Source of the DNA: Neobacillus sp. OS1-2
GTDB lineage: Bacteria; Bacillota; Bacilli; Bacillales; Cytobacillaceae
Direction of reading: 5' to 3'
NCBI RefSeq assembly: GCF_030915505.1
Contig: NZ_CP133265.1
Span: 3,128,001-3,192,000 of the forward strand
Length of the DNA: 64,000 nt
Made by a program: the position numbers and the translations under genes. The notes under the pieces are model-generated. The model did no database searches. It saw only the letters and a list, made by a program, of their open reading frames with translations, and was not told the DNA's origin. Shown one piece after another: positions 43,903 to 52,183 of the stretch; position 1 is the first letter of the stretch; every line of letters begins with the position of its first letter.

Positions 43903-44805
43903 TCACTCATAGCATGTCCATTGTCCATACCCAACTGACTTCAGATTATTACTTAGAATCCTCTTAAACATTTTCTTTGACCCAATCCCCCCGCACCACT
44001 CATAAACCACATTCGTAGTAATCTTCTGCACTGGAAATAAAAGCTTAAGTTCCTTCACACTTCTTAGTACCGCTGCATCAATACCCTCTTCACAGCCGCA
44101 ATCATCACAAATAAGCTTCCTTCCATTAACAGTAAGCGCAAACGATTGGCACGAAATGCAAATGATCCCTTTCTGCTGTTCTTCATAGTCATAATGGGGC
44201 ACACGCGTATATGGAGATTCAACTTGATGCAGGGAAACCAAAAGGTCCGCAAGCTTTCTGTGTTTTTCATTAATCTTCCCTGGCCAGGAATTTAATTTTC
44301 TCATTAGGGCAGAAACCTGAGTAGGAAGTGTGAGTGGCTCATTTTTTGGTGCTTGGTAGAGAGTAAACTCGGGGTTGATAAAGACTAATCGCGGTTCAAC
44401 AGGTAGGTGATAACCGTGTTTTTGGAGCAATTGACGGAACAGATTTTCACATCGTCTTAATTGTGTTAGAGGATTATTGGTAAGTCTTCCAGTCTTGTAG
44501 TAGAACTCACCGTTTTCAAAACAATAATCGCTTTCTAAATTCTTAACATCAAACAGGTAAAGTTTATCTTGAACAAGCAATGTGTCAATTTGGAACTTCG
44601 TTTTGTTTACCTCAAGCAGCAAATCGTTTACAATCAAACATTCACTTGCCAATTTTTCTGTTAAAGAATCAAATTGCACCTCTCCTTCAAAGCCTTTTTT
44701 CAAATTTAAATAGTTTCTCTTTTCATCATCGGACAGATTCCAGCGAGCGTGTAAGCTGCATAATATAATCATTTCTTCCCGTGGTAATCGTGGCTTATAT
44801 GCCAT
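43903..44805 (-). CDS. NERD-domain (nuclease-related) protein
   Basis: A 300-residue protein with an N-terminal NERD domain: LKKGFEGEVQFD (conserved Glu), IDTLLVQDKLYLFDVKNLE (Asp and Lys of the nuclease-like core). The C-terminal part has a CxxC zinc-ribbon pair (ICISCQSF, ICDDCGCEEG) and an end segment VGSKKMFKRILSN-like. Function unknown; family members are common in Bacilli and archaea. The ATG at 44805 is chosen for its spacing from AAGGGATG; another ATG lies three codons earlier. It is divergent from the sigma factor operon. Confidence 0.85.
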   Translation of the reverse strand: MAYKPRLPREEMIILCSLHARWNLSDDEKRNYLNLKKGFEGEVQFDSLTEKLASECLIVNDLLLEVNKTKFQIDTLLVQDKLYLFDVKNLESDYCFENGEFYYKTGRLTNNPLTQLRRCENLFRQLLQKHGYHLPVEPRLVFINPEFTLYQAPKNEPLTLPTQVSALMRKLNSWPGKINEKHRKLADLLVSLHQVESPYTRVPHYDYEEQQKGIICISCQSFALTVNGRKLICDDCGCEEGIDAAVLRSVKELKLLFPVQKITTNVVYEWCGGIGSKKMFKRILSNNLKSVGYGQWTCYE

Positions 44806-44919
44806 AAAGCACATCCCTTCACATAAACTTCAATTTTATTTTATAGAATAAATAGACGTAGACTAAAAATTTATATGGACAATTATTGACATTTTTCCAA
44901 AAAAACGAAAAGCTAGTAA

Positions 44920-44944
44920 TGAACAAATTCCTGTTTCATACGTC
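44920..44944 (+). promoter_or_regulatory. ECF-type autoregulatory promoter of the sigma factor gene
   Basis: TGAACA, 15 bases, CGTC. This matches the SigY-type promoter pattern (TGAAC ... CGTC). It lies about 55 bases before the ATG at 45000, which argues that this ATG is the real start. Confidence 0.6.
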
Positions 44945-44999
44945 TAACAAATGTAGAGAGTTTAGCAAGGATGATGGGGAAAGAGAGGGCTATTGCCGA

Positions 45000-45557
45000 A
45001 TGGATGCATTGATTAAAAATGCAAAAAAAGGGGATCATCTTGCTTTTGCCACGTTGTTTAAAGAAAATTATCCTTTCCTTGTAAAATATTTAATGAAAAT
45101 TACAATGAATCCTGATACAGCAGAAGAAATAGCACAGGAAACAATGGCGAAATGTGTGCAAAAGATTCACCTTTATAATGGTCAAAGCAAATTTAGTACA
45201 TGGCTGGTTTCAATCGCAACCAATACATACATTGACCAATGCCGAAAAATAAAACGAGAGAAAAGTTGGCAAGATCAAGAGGAAGTATACCGTAAGTTGA
45301 AATGGCATTTTGAAAGCAGAAATGAAGAGTGGAATGATGCCATGGAGGCACTTGGGAAATTGCCAGAGGATGTTAGGGTACCTATCATTTTGAAGCATTA
45401 CTATGGTTATTCCTATGAAGAAATTGGAGAATGGATGAATATTTCTCCAGGAACAGTAAAATCACGGGTTCATAATGGAATAAAGTCAGTCAGAAGGGAG
45501 CTGAAGCTGGGTGAAGAATCAGAAAGTCATCAAACTGAACAGCGAACAACAAAATAA
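45000..45557 (+). CDS. sigY: ECF sigma factor, SigY-like
   Basis: A 185-residue sigma-70 family ECF factor. Region 2 has DTAEEIAQETMAKCVQKI and FSTWLVSIATNTYIDQCRKI (about 55-90); region 4 has LPEDVRVPIILKHYYGYSYEE and GEWMNISPGTVKSRVHNGIK. It is followed by a YxlC-like and a YxlD-like membrane gene, the order of the B. subtilis sigY operon, whose products hold SigY inactive. An autoregulatory-type promoter precedes it. Upstream in-frame starts (44886, 44919) would lie within or before that promoter. Confidence 0.82.
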   Translation: MDALIKNAKKGDHLAFATLFKENYPFLVKYLMKITMNPDTAEEIAQETMAKCVQKIHLYNGQSKFSTWLVSIATNTYIDQCRKIKREKSWQDQEEVYRKLKWHFESRNEEWNDAMEALGKLPEDVRVPIILKHYYGYSYEEIGEWMNISPGTVKSRVHNGIKSVRRELKLGEESESHQTEQRTTK

Positions 45558-45858
45558 ACAAGACATAGATACGATTGCCGAGCTGCAAGGGGGATTACAA
45601 AAAATCGATCAGTTCCCCGTCTATACGCCAAATTTACAATGGTTTGAACAATTTGTAATACAGGAACAGCAGAATAAAAAGAAAAGATTCATCAGAGACA
45701 TGTCAATTTTCTCTATTATCTCACTTATCATTTTAAGTGGGATAATCATATCCCTTTATCAAATGCCAGTTATTTTTATCTCTGTGCAAATTATCACCAT
45801 CGTCTTCATCGTAGTATACAGCAGTGTTCAGCTTGTAAAGAAGGCGAATCATATATGA
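45511..45858 (+). CDS. YxlC-like anti-sigma component
   Basis: A 115-residue protein with a hydrophilic N-terminal half (about 1-55) and two C-terminal TM helices (IISLIILSGIIISLYQ and VIFISVQIITIVFIVVYSSV). Its GTG start lies 47 bases inside the sigma gene, so translation is coupled. In the B. subtilis sigY operon the equivalent YxlC works with YxlD to inhibit SigY; the same role is inferred here from position and topology. Confidence 0.75.
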   Translation: MKNQKVIKLNSEQQNKQDIDTIAELQGGLQKIDQFPVYTPNLQWFEQFVIQEQQNKKKRFIRDMSIFSIISLIILSGIIISLYQMPVIFISVQIITIVFIVVYSSVQLVKKANHI

Positions 45859-46091
45859 ATAAGGATCTTTCATTAATCACCGTAATCGGAGTTGTCCTGA
45901 TTTTATTAACGCAAAGCATCTATTTATTTATTGATGCCAGGAAACGCAACCATAATTATTGGCTCTGGGGAATTGTTGGTCTAATTCAGGCACCAATGCC
46001 AACCCTATTTTACTTGATTTTTGTCAGAAAAATATTTCAAAAAAACGATCGAAAAATGGGGGATTCAAACGATAATGATGGGGACGAATGA
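45855..46091 (+). CDS. YxlD-like small membrane protein
   Basis: A 78-residue protein with two TM helices (LITVIGVVLILLTQSIYLFI and WGIVGLIQAPMPTLFYLIFV) and an acidic tail. It begins at an ATGA overlap with the YxlC-like gene. By position it corresponds to YxlD/YxlE of the B. subtilis sigY operon, part of the anti-sigma complex. A GC-rich hairpin follows at 46119. Confidence 0.75.
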   Translation: MNKDLSLITVIGVVLILLTQSIYLFIDARKRNHNYWLWGIVGLIQAPMPTLFYLIFVRKIFQKNDRKMGDSNDNDGDE

Positions 46092-46118
46092 ACCCCATTC
46101 GGGTAAGCAGCCATTAGG

Positions 46119-46154
46119 TTAGAGCCGACTGCCTTCAACATGAGTCGGCTCTAA
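46119..46154. terminator. hairpin after the sigma operon
   Basis: TTAGAGCCGACT/AGTCGGCTCTAA perfect 12-base stem between convergent genes; no long T run. Confidence 0.6.
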
Positions 46155-46168
46155 GGCTCTAAGTGCTT

Positions 46169-46789
46169 CTAATAGGTAAGGCCGACTCGCGAGCCAATAA
46201 ATTCGTCGCTAAACAGCTGTTGAAATGCGAAGTCACCGGTATCAAATATCGAGATCGACGAAGGATTTTCCGGTAAAACGTCTTTTTCGTATCGATAGTT
46301 GCCCATTCTTTCACCGACAGGCAAATATGTGGGACAAACGACTGTCCAATCAAGGCCGGACTCCTTTAATAACAAATAGGCTTTTAAATGTTCCTCGGCA
46401 TCCTTCGTGCTTTTCCGCTTTGATTCTGCCGATTGAAAACGGTATAAATGTGGAGCAGATCGAGCCTGAAGGATTCCCGCTGTTCCAATGGTAATAATCC
46501 GCCTGATTCCGCTTTCCTTCATATACTTGGTAATAATAGGAATGGAATCAGAAAGTGTTGAACTTCCATCCGTATTTAGTGCGCTGATGACTGCATCTGA
46601 ACCATAAATTGAATCGGCCAGAACTGCTTGATCTAGAACGTTTCCTTCGATTACGGTGAGCCCTTGGGCTTCAATGGTATATTTAGTTAGATCCCTTACA
46701 ACGGCTTTGATAGAAAGATGGTGTGCTAAGGCATTCTCAAGAATAACCGAACCCACTCTTCCTGTTGCACCCAAAAGGCAAATGTTCAC
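46169..46789 (-). CDS. NAD(P)-binding protein (atypical SDR, YheG-like)
   Basis: A 206-residue NmrA/atypical-SDR type protein. Nucleotide-binding motif LLGATGRVG at residue 4, then LNTDGSS and the segment RIITIGTAGILQARSAPHLY. The length and sequence style match YheG of B. subtilis, which lies close to sspB there as a SASP gene lies near here. Probable oxidoreductase or NAD(P) sensor of unknown substrate. Confidence 0.78.
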   Translation of the reverse strand: MNICLLGATGRVGSVILENALAHHLSIKAVVRDLTKYTIEAQGLTVIEGNVLDQAVLADSIYGSDAVISALNTDGSSTLSDSIPIITKYMKESGIRRIITIGTAGILQARSAPHLYRFQSAESKRKSTKDAEEHLKAYLLLKESGLDWTVVCPTYLPVGERMGNYRYEKDVLPENPSSISIFDTGDFAFQQLFSDEFIGSRVGLTY

Positions 46790-46891
46790 AAAAAATTCAC
46801 TCCTTCGTCACTAAAGTGTTATTTTTATCACTCTTTCATCCTGCCCCTTATGATATTTTAAACTTACATTAATTCTAAGGGTGGGATGTAT

Positions 46892-46975
46892 ATGTCAGAG
46901 TATTCAGTTGTCTTAGGCATCGGTAGTTTTTTAATCCTTTCTTATTATATCGGATATACCCTTTTCAAAGCATAG
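46892..46975 (+). CDS. 27-residue single-pass membrane peptide
   Basis: An ORF of 27 codons: MSEYSVVLGIGSFLILSYYI then GYTLFKA. One TM helix fills it. A GGGTGGGA RBS precedes the ATG and an excellent terminator starts within a base of the stop, so the unit looks like a true micro-gene. Small sporulation or stress membrane peptides of Bacilli look like this; no name is justified. Confidence 0.6.
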   Translation: MSEYSVVLGIGSFLILSYYIGYTLFKA

Positions 46976-47005
46976 GCTGCAGACAAAATGTCTGCAGTTT
47001 TTTTT
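46976..47005 (+). terminator. terminator of the micro-gene
   Basis: GCTGCAGACA/TGTCTGCAG stem followed by T8. Confidence 0.88.
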
Positions 47006-47091
47006 ATCCGGAAACTTTCCTATATTATTATAAAAAGGAGATGATTGGGTATATATATGGAAGGAGTAGAAAAGAGTGAGGTGGAATTTAC

Positions 47092-48471
47092 GTGGAGAAT
47101 GATCGAATAGAAAAAGATACGCTTGGTATGGTCCGTGTTCCTGCGGATAAATATTGGGGAGCACAAACACAGCGGAGCAAGCAAAATTTTAAGATCGGTA
47201 CCGAAAAAATGCCTTTGGAGCTCATTTATGGTTTGACCTTTATTAAAAAGGCAGCCGCAACGGTAAATTTTCAATTAGGAAAGCTGAGCGAAGCAAAAAT
47301 GAAGACGATTCATAAAATTTGTGATGATATTCATCATGGCGACTTTGATGAACATTTCCCATTGATTGTCTGGCAGACAGGGAGCGGTACCCAAACAAAT
47401 ATGAACGTCAACGAGGTAATCGCCAATCGAGCCAATCATTTACTGAACGAGCAGAAGAGTACAGAAAAAATACATCCAAATGATGATGTCAATATGTCGC
47501 AAAGCTCAAATGATACATTTCCAACGGCCATGCATATTGCGGGCTATATAAAAATAACTGAAACACTAATTCCAGCTTTACAGCAACTAAAAAACACACT
47601 TCTTGAAAAAGAAAAAGCTTTCTCAACGATTGTAAAAATTGGCCGTACGCATTTACAGGATGCCACACCATTGACGCTTGGGCAGGAGATTAGCGGCTGG
47701 AGGGCCATGCTTGAAAAAGACGAAAGAATGATCAAGGAAGCAAGTACCTATCTCCTTGATTTAGCTATTGGCGGGACGGCGGTAGGGACAGGAATTAATG
47801 CCGATCCGCAGTTTGGCAAAAAAACAGCTGAGCAGATTGCCTCACTTACGGGTTACCCTTTTCGCACTTCGGAAAACAAATTTCATGCATTGACTAGTCA
47901 TGATGAAATTGTTTATGTTCATGGAGCACTAAAAGCCTTAGCCGCAGATCTGATGAAAATGGCTAATGATGTCCGCTGGCTTGCAAGCGGGCCAAGGAGT
48001 GGAATTGGCGAATTGACTATTCCTGCTAATGAACCGGGCAGCTCGATCATGCCGGGAAAAGTCAATCCAACACAAAGCGAGGCATTAACCATGATTGCGT
48101 GCCAAGTGTTTGGCAATGACGCCACCATTGGTTTTGCCGCCAGTCAAGGGAATTTTGAGCTGAATGTGTTTAAACCGGTTATTATTTATAACTTGATCCA
48201 ATCGATTAGGCTTCTTACCGACGGAATGCAGTCCTTTAATCAAAATTGTGCAATCGGTCTGGAAGCAAATGTGGAAATCATAAAGGATCACGTGGAGCGG
48301 TCGTTAATGTTAGTAACGGCATTAAACCCACATATTGGCTACGAAAAAGCTGCTGAAATTGCCAAGCTTGCTTTTAAGGAAAATACCACGTTGAAAGATG
48401 CCGCCCTTAAAACGGGATATGTTACAGCAGAACAATTTGCAGAATGGTTGAAGCCTGAAAAAATGATATAA
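47092..48471 (+). CDS. fumC: class II fumarate hydratase
   Basis: Converts fumarate to malate in the TCA cycle. 459 residues, normal. The fumarase/aspartase signature [13 protein letters not shown] (about 318) is intact, as are [25 protein letters not shown] and [16 protein letters not shown]. The GTG start has GAGGTGG seven bases upstream. It is a single-gene unit with a GC-rich hairpin after it. Called CitG in B. subtilis. Confidence 0.97.
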   Translation: MENDRIEKDTLGMVRVPADKYWGAQTQRSKQNFKIGTEKMPLELIYGLTFIKKAAATVNFQLGKLSEAKMKTIHKICDDIHHGDFDEHFPLIVWQTGSGTQTNMNVNEVIANRANHLLNEQKSTEKIHPNDDVNMSQSSNDTFPTAMHIAGYIKITETLIPALQQLKNTLLEKEKAFSTIVKIGRTHLQDATPLTLGQEISGWRAMLEKDERMIKEASTYLLDLAIGGTAVGTGINADPQFGKKTAEQIASLTGYPFRTSENKFHALTSHDEIVYVHGALKALAADLMKMANDVRWLASGPRSGIGELTIPANEPGSSIMPGKVNPTQSEALTMIACQVFGNDATIGFAASQGNFELNVFKPVIIYNLIQSIRLLTDGMQSFNQNCAIGLEANVEIIKDHVERSLMLVTALNPHIGYEKAAEIAKLAFKENTTLKDAALKTGYVTAEQFAEWLKPEKMI

Positions 48472-48482
48472 ATGACAATGAA

Positions 48483-48510
48483 AGCCCCCTCCGATGAAGG
48501 AGGGGGCTCA
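48483..48510. terminator. hairpin between fumC and the SASP gene
   Basis: GCCCCCTCC/GGAGGGGGC perfect stem with a short loop between convergent genes; T-rich only modestly. Confidence 0.65.
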
Positions 48511-48549
48511 GCCAAAATATTTATTTGTTATAAGTGTTTTTGCTTACAA

Positions 48550-48753
48550 TTAGCGTTGGAATCCGCCAAGTTGAGATTCAGCCATTTGTACAAGACGCTT
48601 GGTAATTTCTCCACCGACAGAACCGTTAGCACGTGAAGTAGTATCCGCACCAAGGTTAACGCCAAATTCTGTAGCAATTTCGTACTTCATTTGATTAAGT
48701 GCTTGCTCGACGCCTGGTACTAAAAGTTGATTAGAGTTGTTGTTACTAGCCAT
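48550..48753 (-). CDS. alpha/beta-type small acid-soluble spore protein
   Basis: A 67-residue SASP that coats spore DNA and protects it from UV and heat. The GPR protease site (YEIATEFGV) and the DNA-binding signature [20 protein letters not shown] are intact. The ATG at 48753 begins the usual [19 protein letters not shown] lies about 11 bases upstream. It would be made in the forespore under SigG. Direct proof that the source organism forms spores. Confidence 0.97.
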   Translation of the reverse strand: MASNNNSNQLLVPGVEQALNQMKYEIATEFGVNLGADTTSRANGSVGGEITKRLVQMAESQLGGFQR

Positions 48754-49077
48754 GTTGAATAACACTCCTCTTAATAAGTTTGGGGTCAGTATGGAATTGA
48801 ACCATATTAGTGCCTCCTAGGCCTAACCCATATTATTATGTTCCTTTTAGTAAATTGGTTGGATGCTCCGGAGTTGCACCGGTTAAGGCCCTTGTTGGTT
48901 GGCTTCATCCATCGGTGTAATGGTTGCTTTGTTACTGCTTTGTTGTTGCTTTGTAATCTTTATTATGAATCATTCTTAAAGATCTATTCGAAATTCTACT
49001 TGGTAATTTATTCCGTTACATAGGGCGAGTATATTAACATAAACTAAGATTATCAAATAATTCAAAGGGTGAAATGA
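48754..49077. other. intergenic region between the SASP gene and a zinc-ribbon gene
   Basis: 324 bases. A CATACTG on the minus strand about 55 bases before the SASP start could be part of a SigG promoter. A 61-codon plus-strand ORF (48838-49023) has no RBS and an unlikely composition. Nothing else recognised. Confidence 0.5.
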
Positions 49078-49320
49078 ATGGCGATATGCCCGGTCTGTAA
49101 TGGTTTAAGGGAACTCTACTTATTGTGTACAAATTGCGGGAAACCTATGATGGAAAGCGGCAGGCTTATGGATTATTACGATGATTATAGTCCATATATG
49201 GAGATTAATTTAATGAAAATGGAGGATGGGTATCCGGATACGAATTCAGGAGAAAAATGTCCTCATATATACAGGTGTCCTACTTGCCAATCGGATGAAG
49301 TCGTTTTTATAAAAGAATAA
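49078..49320 (+). CDS. small zinc-ribbon protein, hypothetical
   Basis: An 80-residue protein with two CxxC pairs at the N terminus (ICPVCNG, LLCTNCGKP) and a third pair near the C terminus (RCPTCQSDEVVF), so it binds one or two zinc ions. The middle is acidic and Tyr/Met-rich. RBS AAAGGGTG. No functional partner is evident. A strong hairpin follows, between convergent genes. Confidence 0.75.
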   Translation: MAICPVCNGLRELYLLCTNCGKPMMESGRLMDYYDDYSPYMEINLMKMEDGYPDTNSGEKCPHIYRCPTCQSDEVVFIKE

Positions 49321-49321
49321 T

Positions 49322-49347
49322 CCCCGTTAACAGCTTAACGGGGATCA
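49322..49347. terminator. bidirectional terminator, zinc-ribbon gene / msmX
   Basis: CCCCGTTA/TAACGGGG stem with a short loop directly after the stop. Confidence 0.75.
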
Positions 49348-49366
49348 TCACATCACACAATATGAA

Positions 49367-50479
49367 TTATTTATCAGTAAGGGTACGAATTCTGGATTCT
49401 GTATCGGCATCAAAGAAATGAGCCTTATTTAAGTCGAACGCAAGGTCTACAACATCGCCAGGATGGACATCTGCACGTGAATCTAGGCGTGCAACGAAGT
49501 CTTGTCCTCCAATACTAGAATAGACCATTAATTCTGCACCTGTTAATTCAGCAACATCAACATTGGCTTTGATCTTAGTACCTGTAGAGGCTTCAATGAA
49601 TACAGGCTCATCATGAATGTCTTCCGGGCGCACCCCAAGGATAATGGGTTTTCCAACATAACCTTGTTCACGAAGGAATTTCATTTTACCTTCTGGAACC
49701 GCAATCGAGACATTTTCAATGACGAATTTCCCATCTTCTAATTTACCATGGAAGAAGTTCATTGCTGGAGACCCAATGAAGCCGCCAACAAATACATTTT
49801 CTGGTTTTTCATATACTTCTTTTGGTGAACCAACTTGTTGAATAACCCCGTCCTTCATAACAACCAATCTTGTCGCCATTGTCATCGCTTCTGTCTGGTC
49901 ATGTGTTACATAGATTGTCGTTGTATCTAGGCGGCGGTGAAGCTTAGCAATTTCTGCACGCATCGCTACACGAAGCTTCGCATCAAGGTTTGATAATGGC
50001 TCATCCATTAAGAAGACTTTTGCATCACGGACAATCGCACGACCTAAGGCAACACGCTGGCGCTGACCGCCTGAAAGTGCTTTTGGTTTACGAGTTAAGT
50101 ATGCTTCTAAGCCTAGAATCTTAGCTGCTTCTTGCACGCGGCGGTCAATTTCACTTTTTTGAAATTTACGAAGCTTTAATCCGAATGCCATATTATCATA
50201 AACTGTCATATGTGGATAAAGAGCGTAGTTTTGGAAAACCATCGCAATATCACGATCTTTTGGCGCTACATCATTGACTCTTTTTCCATCAATGTAGAAA
50301 TCGCCCTTTGAAATATCTTCAAGACCTGCAATCATCCGAAGTGTTGTAGATTTACCGCAGCCAGATGGGCCAACAAACACGATAAATTCTTTATCTTCAA
50401 TATGCAAATTAAAATCCTGGACTGCCGTTACCTTATTATCGTAAATTTTAAAAATATGATCTAATTTTAACTCTGCCAT
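49367..50479 (-). CDS. msmX: multi-sugar ABC transporter ATP-binding protein
   Basis: A 370-residue ATPase of the MalK/UgpC/MsmX family that energises several sugar importers. Walker A GPSGCGKSTTLRMIAGLE, signature LSGGQRQRVALGRAIV, Walker B VFLMDEPLSNLD, and the C-terminal TOBE/OB regulatory domain (GVRPEDIHDEP). It is alone, with no permease genes, as expected for the shared ATPase MsmX. A cre-like site lies upstream and a PucR/CdaR-type regulator gene follows the YxkF position of B. subtilis. Confidence 0.93.
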   Translation of the reverse strand: MAELKLDHIFKIYDNKVTAVQDFNLHIEDKEFIVFVGPSGCGKSTTLRMIAGLEDISKGDFYIDGKRVNDVAPKDRDIAMVFQNYALYPHMTVYDNMAFGLKLRKFQKSEIDRRVQEAAKILGLEAYLTRKPKALSGGQRQRVALGRAIVRDAKVFLMDEPLSNLDAKLRVAMRAEIAKLHRRLDTTTIYVTHDQTEAMTMATRLVVMKDGVIQQVGSPKEVYEKPENVFVGGFIGSPAMNFFHGKLEDGKFVIENVSIAVPEGKMKFLREQGYVGKPIILGVRPEDIHDEPVFIEASTGTKIKANVDVAELTGAELMVYSSIGGQDFVARLDSRADVHPGDVVDLAFDLNKAHFFDADTESRIRTLTDK

Positions 50480-50561
50480 TTTAAATGCCTCCCTGTTTTA
50501 TCTTGTACCATTAGTTTACAGGGAAAGGCATGAAATCCATATAGACAGGTTGCACAAAGAA

Positions 50562-50575
50562 TGAAAACGCTTTTT
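50562..50575. promoter_or_regulatory. cre-like site upstream of msmX
   Basis: TGAAAACGCTTTTT fits the CcpA operator pattern in the first half and weakly in the second; 85 bases before the msmX start. Confidence 0.5.
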
Positions 50576-50586
50576 TGGGCACATTG

Positions 50587-51495
50587 TCATTCAGCGAGTT
50601 GATTTTCAAAAAGCAGGCAGGCGAAGAAAACGGTAAAAGCACCATAAAAGTCCTTTAATCCGATTCCGGTTTTTTCAGTAAATTTATCAAGTCGATATTG
50701 GAGTGTGTTGCGGTGAATATACAATTTTTTCGCCGTCATACTGGCATTTAAATTATTTTCCAGAAACACCTTGATTGTCGTAAACAGTTCAGGATCATCA
50801 TGAAATACCCAAACGATCTCTTGGCTCCCCCTTGTGTTCAATTCATTTGGCAAGAAATGTGCCAGATAGGCAGGGAACACCCGTTCGAAGTTAAAAATAC
50901 TCGGATTGCTAAGTTTTGTCATAGCGAAAGAAAAATATTCCTTTTCTAATAGAAATTTTGAGCGAAGCTGTTCTGAAAGGAGATTAATCTTTCCAATAAA
51001 AAAGGATATTTTTACATAAAAGTCACTTGCCAATGTTTCTGACATTAAAATGAATTCTTCCTCAGTAAGTGAAATATGCTTTTTCTCCTCAATAACTATT
51101 CCCCGTCTGCCATTCTCCCAAATAATAATGACATCTTCTGTGAAAAATCCTTTTAGGGCAGATTCGATTTCCCCTTGATTAACATCATTACCGTTTATAT
51201 CGAACTGAATCAATCGTATAAATGTTTCGCTATGTGTTAATGGGACAGGGGCATGTATAAATAAAAAGTCATACCAGGCTTTTTCCATGGTGGAGGCTTT
51301 GGGTACCTGTAATGCCTCTAATCTGTAAAGGGCTGTAAGCAGCCGTAATTCTTTTTCACTTACATCCGTTTTAGGAATGCCAATCCATTCATTCTCGGCC
51401 TCACTATGGAAGTAATAAAATTGTTCAGATGGTTGAATCGGGCGAGTGGAAAACAGGATAGAATTTTTATATAGAGCTACTAATTTTTTCAGCAA
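50587..51495 (-). CDS. PucR/CdaR-type transcriptional regulator, YxkF-like
   Basis: A 302-residue protein with a C-terminal PucR-type helix-turn-helix: VFLENNLNASMTAKKLYIHR then NTLQYRLDKFTEKTGIGLKD. The N-terminal 230 residues are a helical/alpha-beta sensor region with no named domain. In B. subtilis yxkF lies next to msmX in the same way, so a role in sugar-uptake control is plausible. Same strand as msmX but with a 107-base gap that contains the cre-like site. Confidence 0.82.
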   Translation of the reverse strand: MLKKLVALYKNSILFSTRPIQPSEQFYYFHSEAENEWIGIPKTDVSEKELRLLTALYRLEALQVPKASTMEKAWYDFLFIHAPVPLTHSETFIRLIQFDINGNDVNQGEIESALKGFFTEDVIIIWENGRRGIVIEEKKHISLTEEEFILMSETLASDFYVKISFFIGKINLLSEQLRSKFLLEKEYFSFAMTKLSNPSIFNFERVFPAYLAHFLPNELNTRGSQEIVWVFHDDPELFTTIKVFLENNLNASMTAKKLYIHRNTLQYRLDKFTEKTGIGLKDFYGAFTVFFACLLFENQLAE

Positions 51496-51569
51496 GGTTC
51501 AATTCCCCATTATCAAATTTTTTCAATATAGGTTCTATTATAGCAATTGTGAGTAAAGGGGTAAAAATA

Positions 51570-51606
51570 AAAGAGGCTGGGCCTAATTAATAGGGGACAG
51601 CCTCTT
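51570..51606 (-). terminator. terminator after the small acidic gene
   Basis: Minus strand AAGAGGCTG...CAGCCTCTTTTATTTTT. Confidence 0.8.
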
Positions 51607-51622
51607 GTAATGGCAATAAATA

Positions 51623-51814
51623 TTAATCACACTCATATGGCGGTTGTTCCTGAATAAGATCGCGAGCTTCTTCAATATTTGTGGTATCATGACGGGCATG
51701 GACGGAGCCGCCAGACATTCCCTCATTGATCATCCGGTCAATATCCAAATAGACCATATCTCGGCCTTCGTAAGTAGAACCTTCATTTGTTAGCTTATCT
51801 TTTCCTTTTTCCAT
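51623..51814 (-). CDS. small acidic protein, hypothetical
   Basis: A 63-residue soluble protein (MEKGKDKLTNEGSTYEGRDM, then DIDRMINEGMSGGSVHARHD and RDLIQEQPPYECD). The ATG at 51814 has AAAGGGTGG upstream; an in-frame start 19 codons earlier lacks an RBS and would add a Lys-rich stretch. I do not recognise the family. The His and Arg of GGSVHARHD may be a conserved core. Confidence 0.65.
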   Translation of the reverse strand: MEKGKDKLTNEGSTYEGRDMVYLDIDRMINEGMSGGSVHARHDTTNIEEARDLIQEQPPYECD

Positions 51815-51894
51815 GACGAACCACCCTTTCCTAATTTTCAAACTTAGTTTACGGAAAGGAGCATTTTTCATGCACTGTACAGAGCTATTTAGAT

Positions 51895-52104
51895 TTATTC
51901 ATAAACATGGAATAGCATTAATTCATGAACTTGGCTTGTTAATGCCTCGATATCTTCTTGTTCAGGTGTATTTGCAGTCCATTCAATTTTCCCCGTTTGG
52001 TGGTAGACCCCTGTATACCTTTGCTTTTTATGATAAAAGGAAAAATTCCAGCCTGGAATATTTTTGTTTTCAAATAATGGCTTGAATTGGAAGTGCATGA
52101 GCAT
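51895..52104 (-). CDS. yheE: YheE-like protein
   Basis: A 69-residue protein that resembles YheE (DUF5342): FQFKPLFENKNIPGWNFSFY, then YTGVYHQTGKIEWT. GGAGG lies nine bases before the ATG. It is the last gene of the YheD/YheC run as in B. subtilis, where yheC-yheD-yheE are neighbours. Function unknown; probably sporulation-linked by context. Confidence 0.78.
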   Translation of the reverse strand: MLMHFQFKPLFENKNIPGWNFSFYHKKQRYTGVYHQTGKIEWTANTPEQEDIEALTSQVHELMLFHVYE

Positions 52105-52183
52105 TTGTCTAGTCCTCCTTCGATAATATGCGGCATACTTATAGCTTACCTTTTTTAAGGAATTAGTTAAATGGAATTTTTGA

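Noticed and set aside
48838..49023. 61-codon plus-strand ORF between the SASP and zinc-ribbon genes
   Set aside because: No ribosome binding site, unusual composition, no recognisable family.
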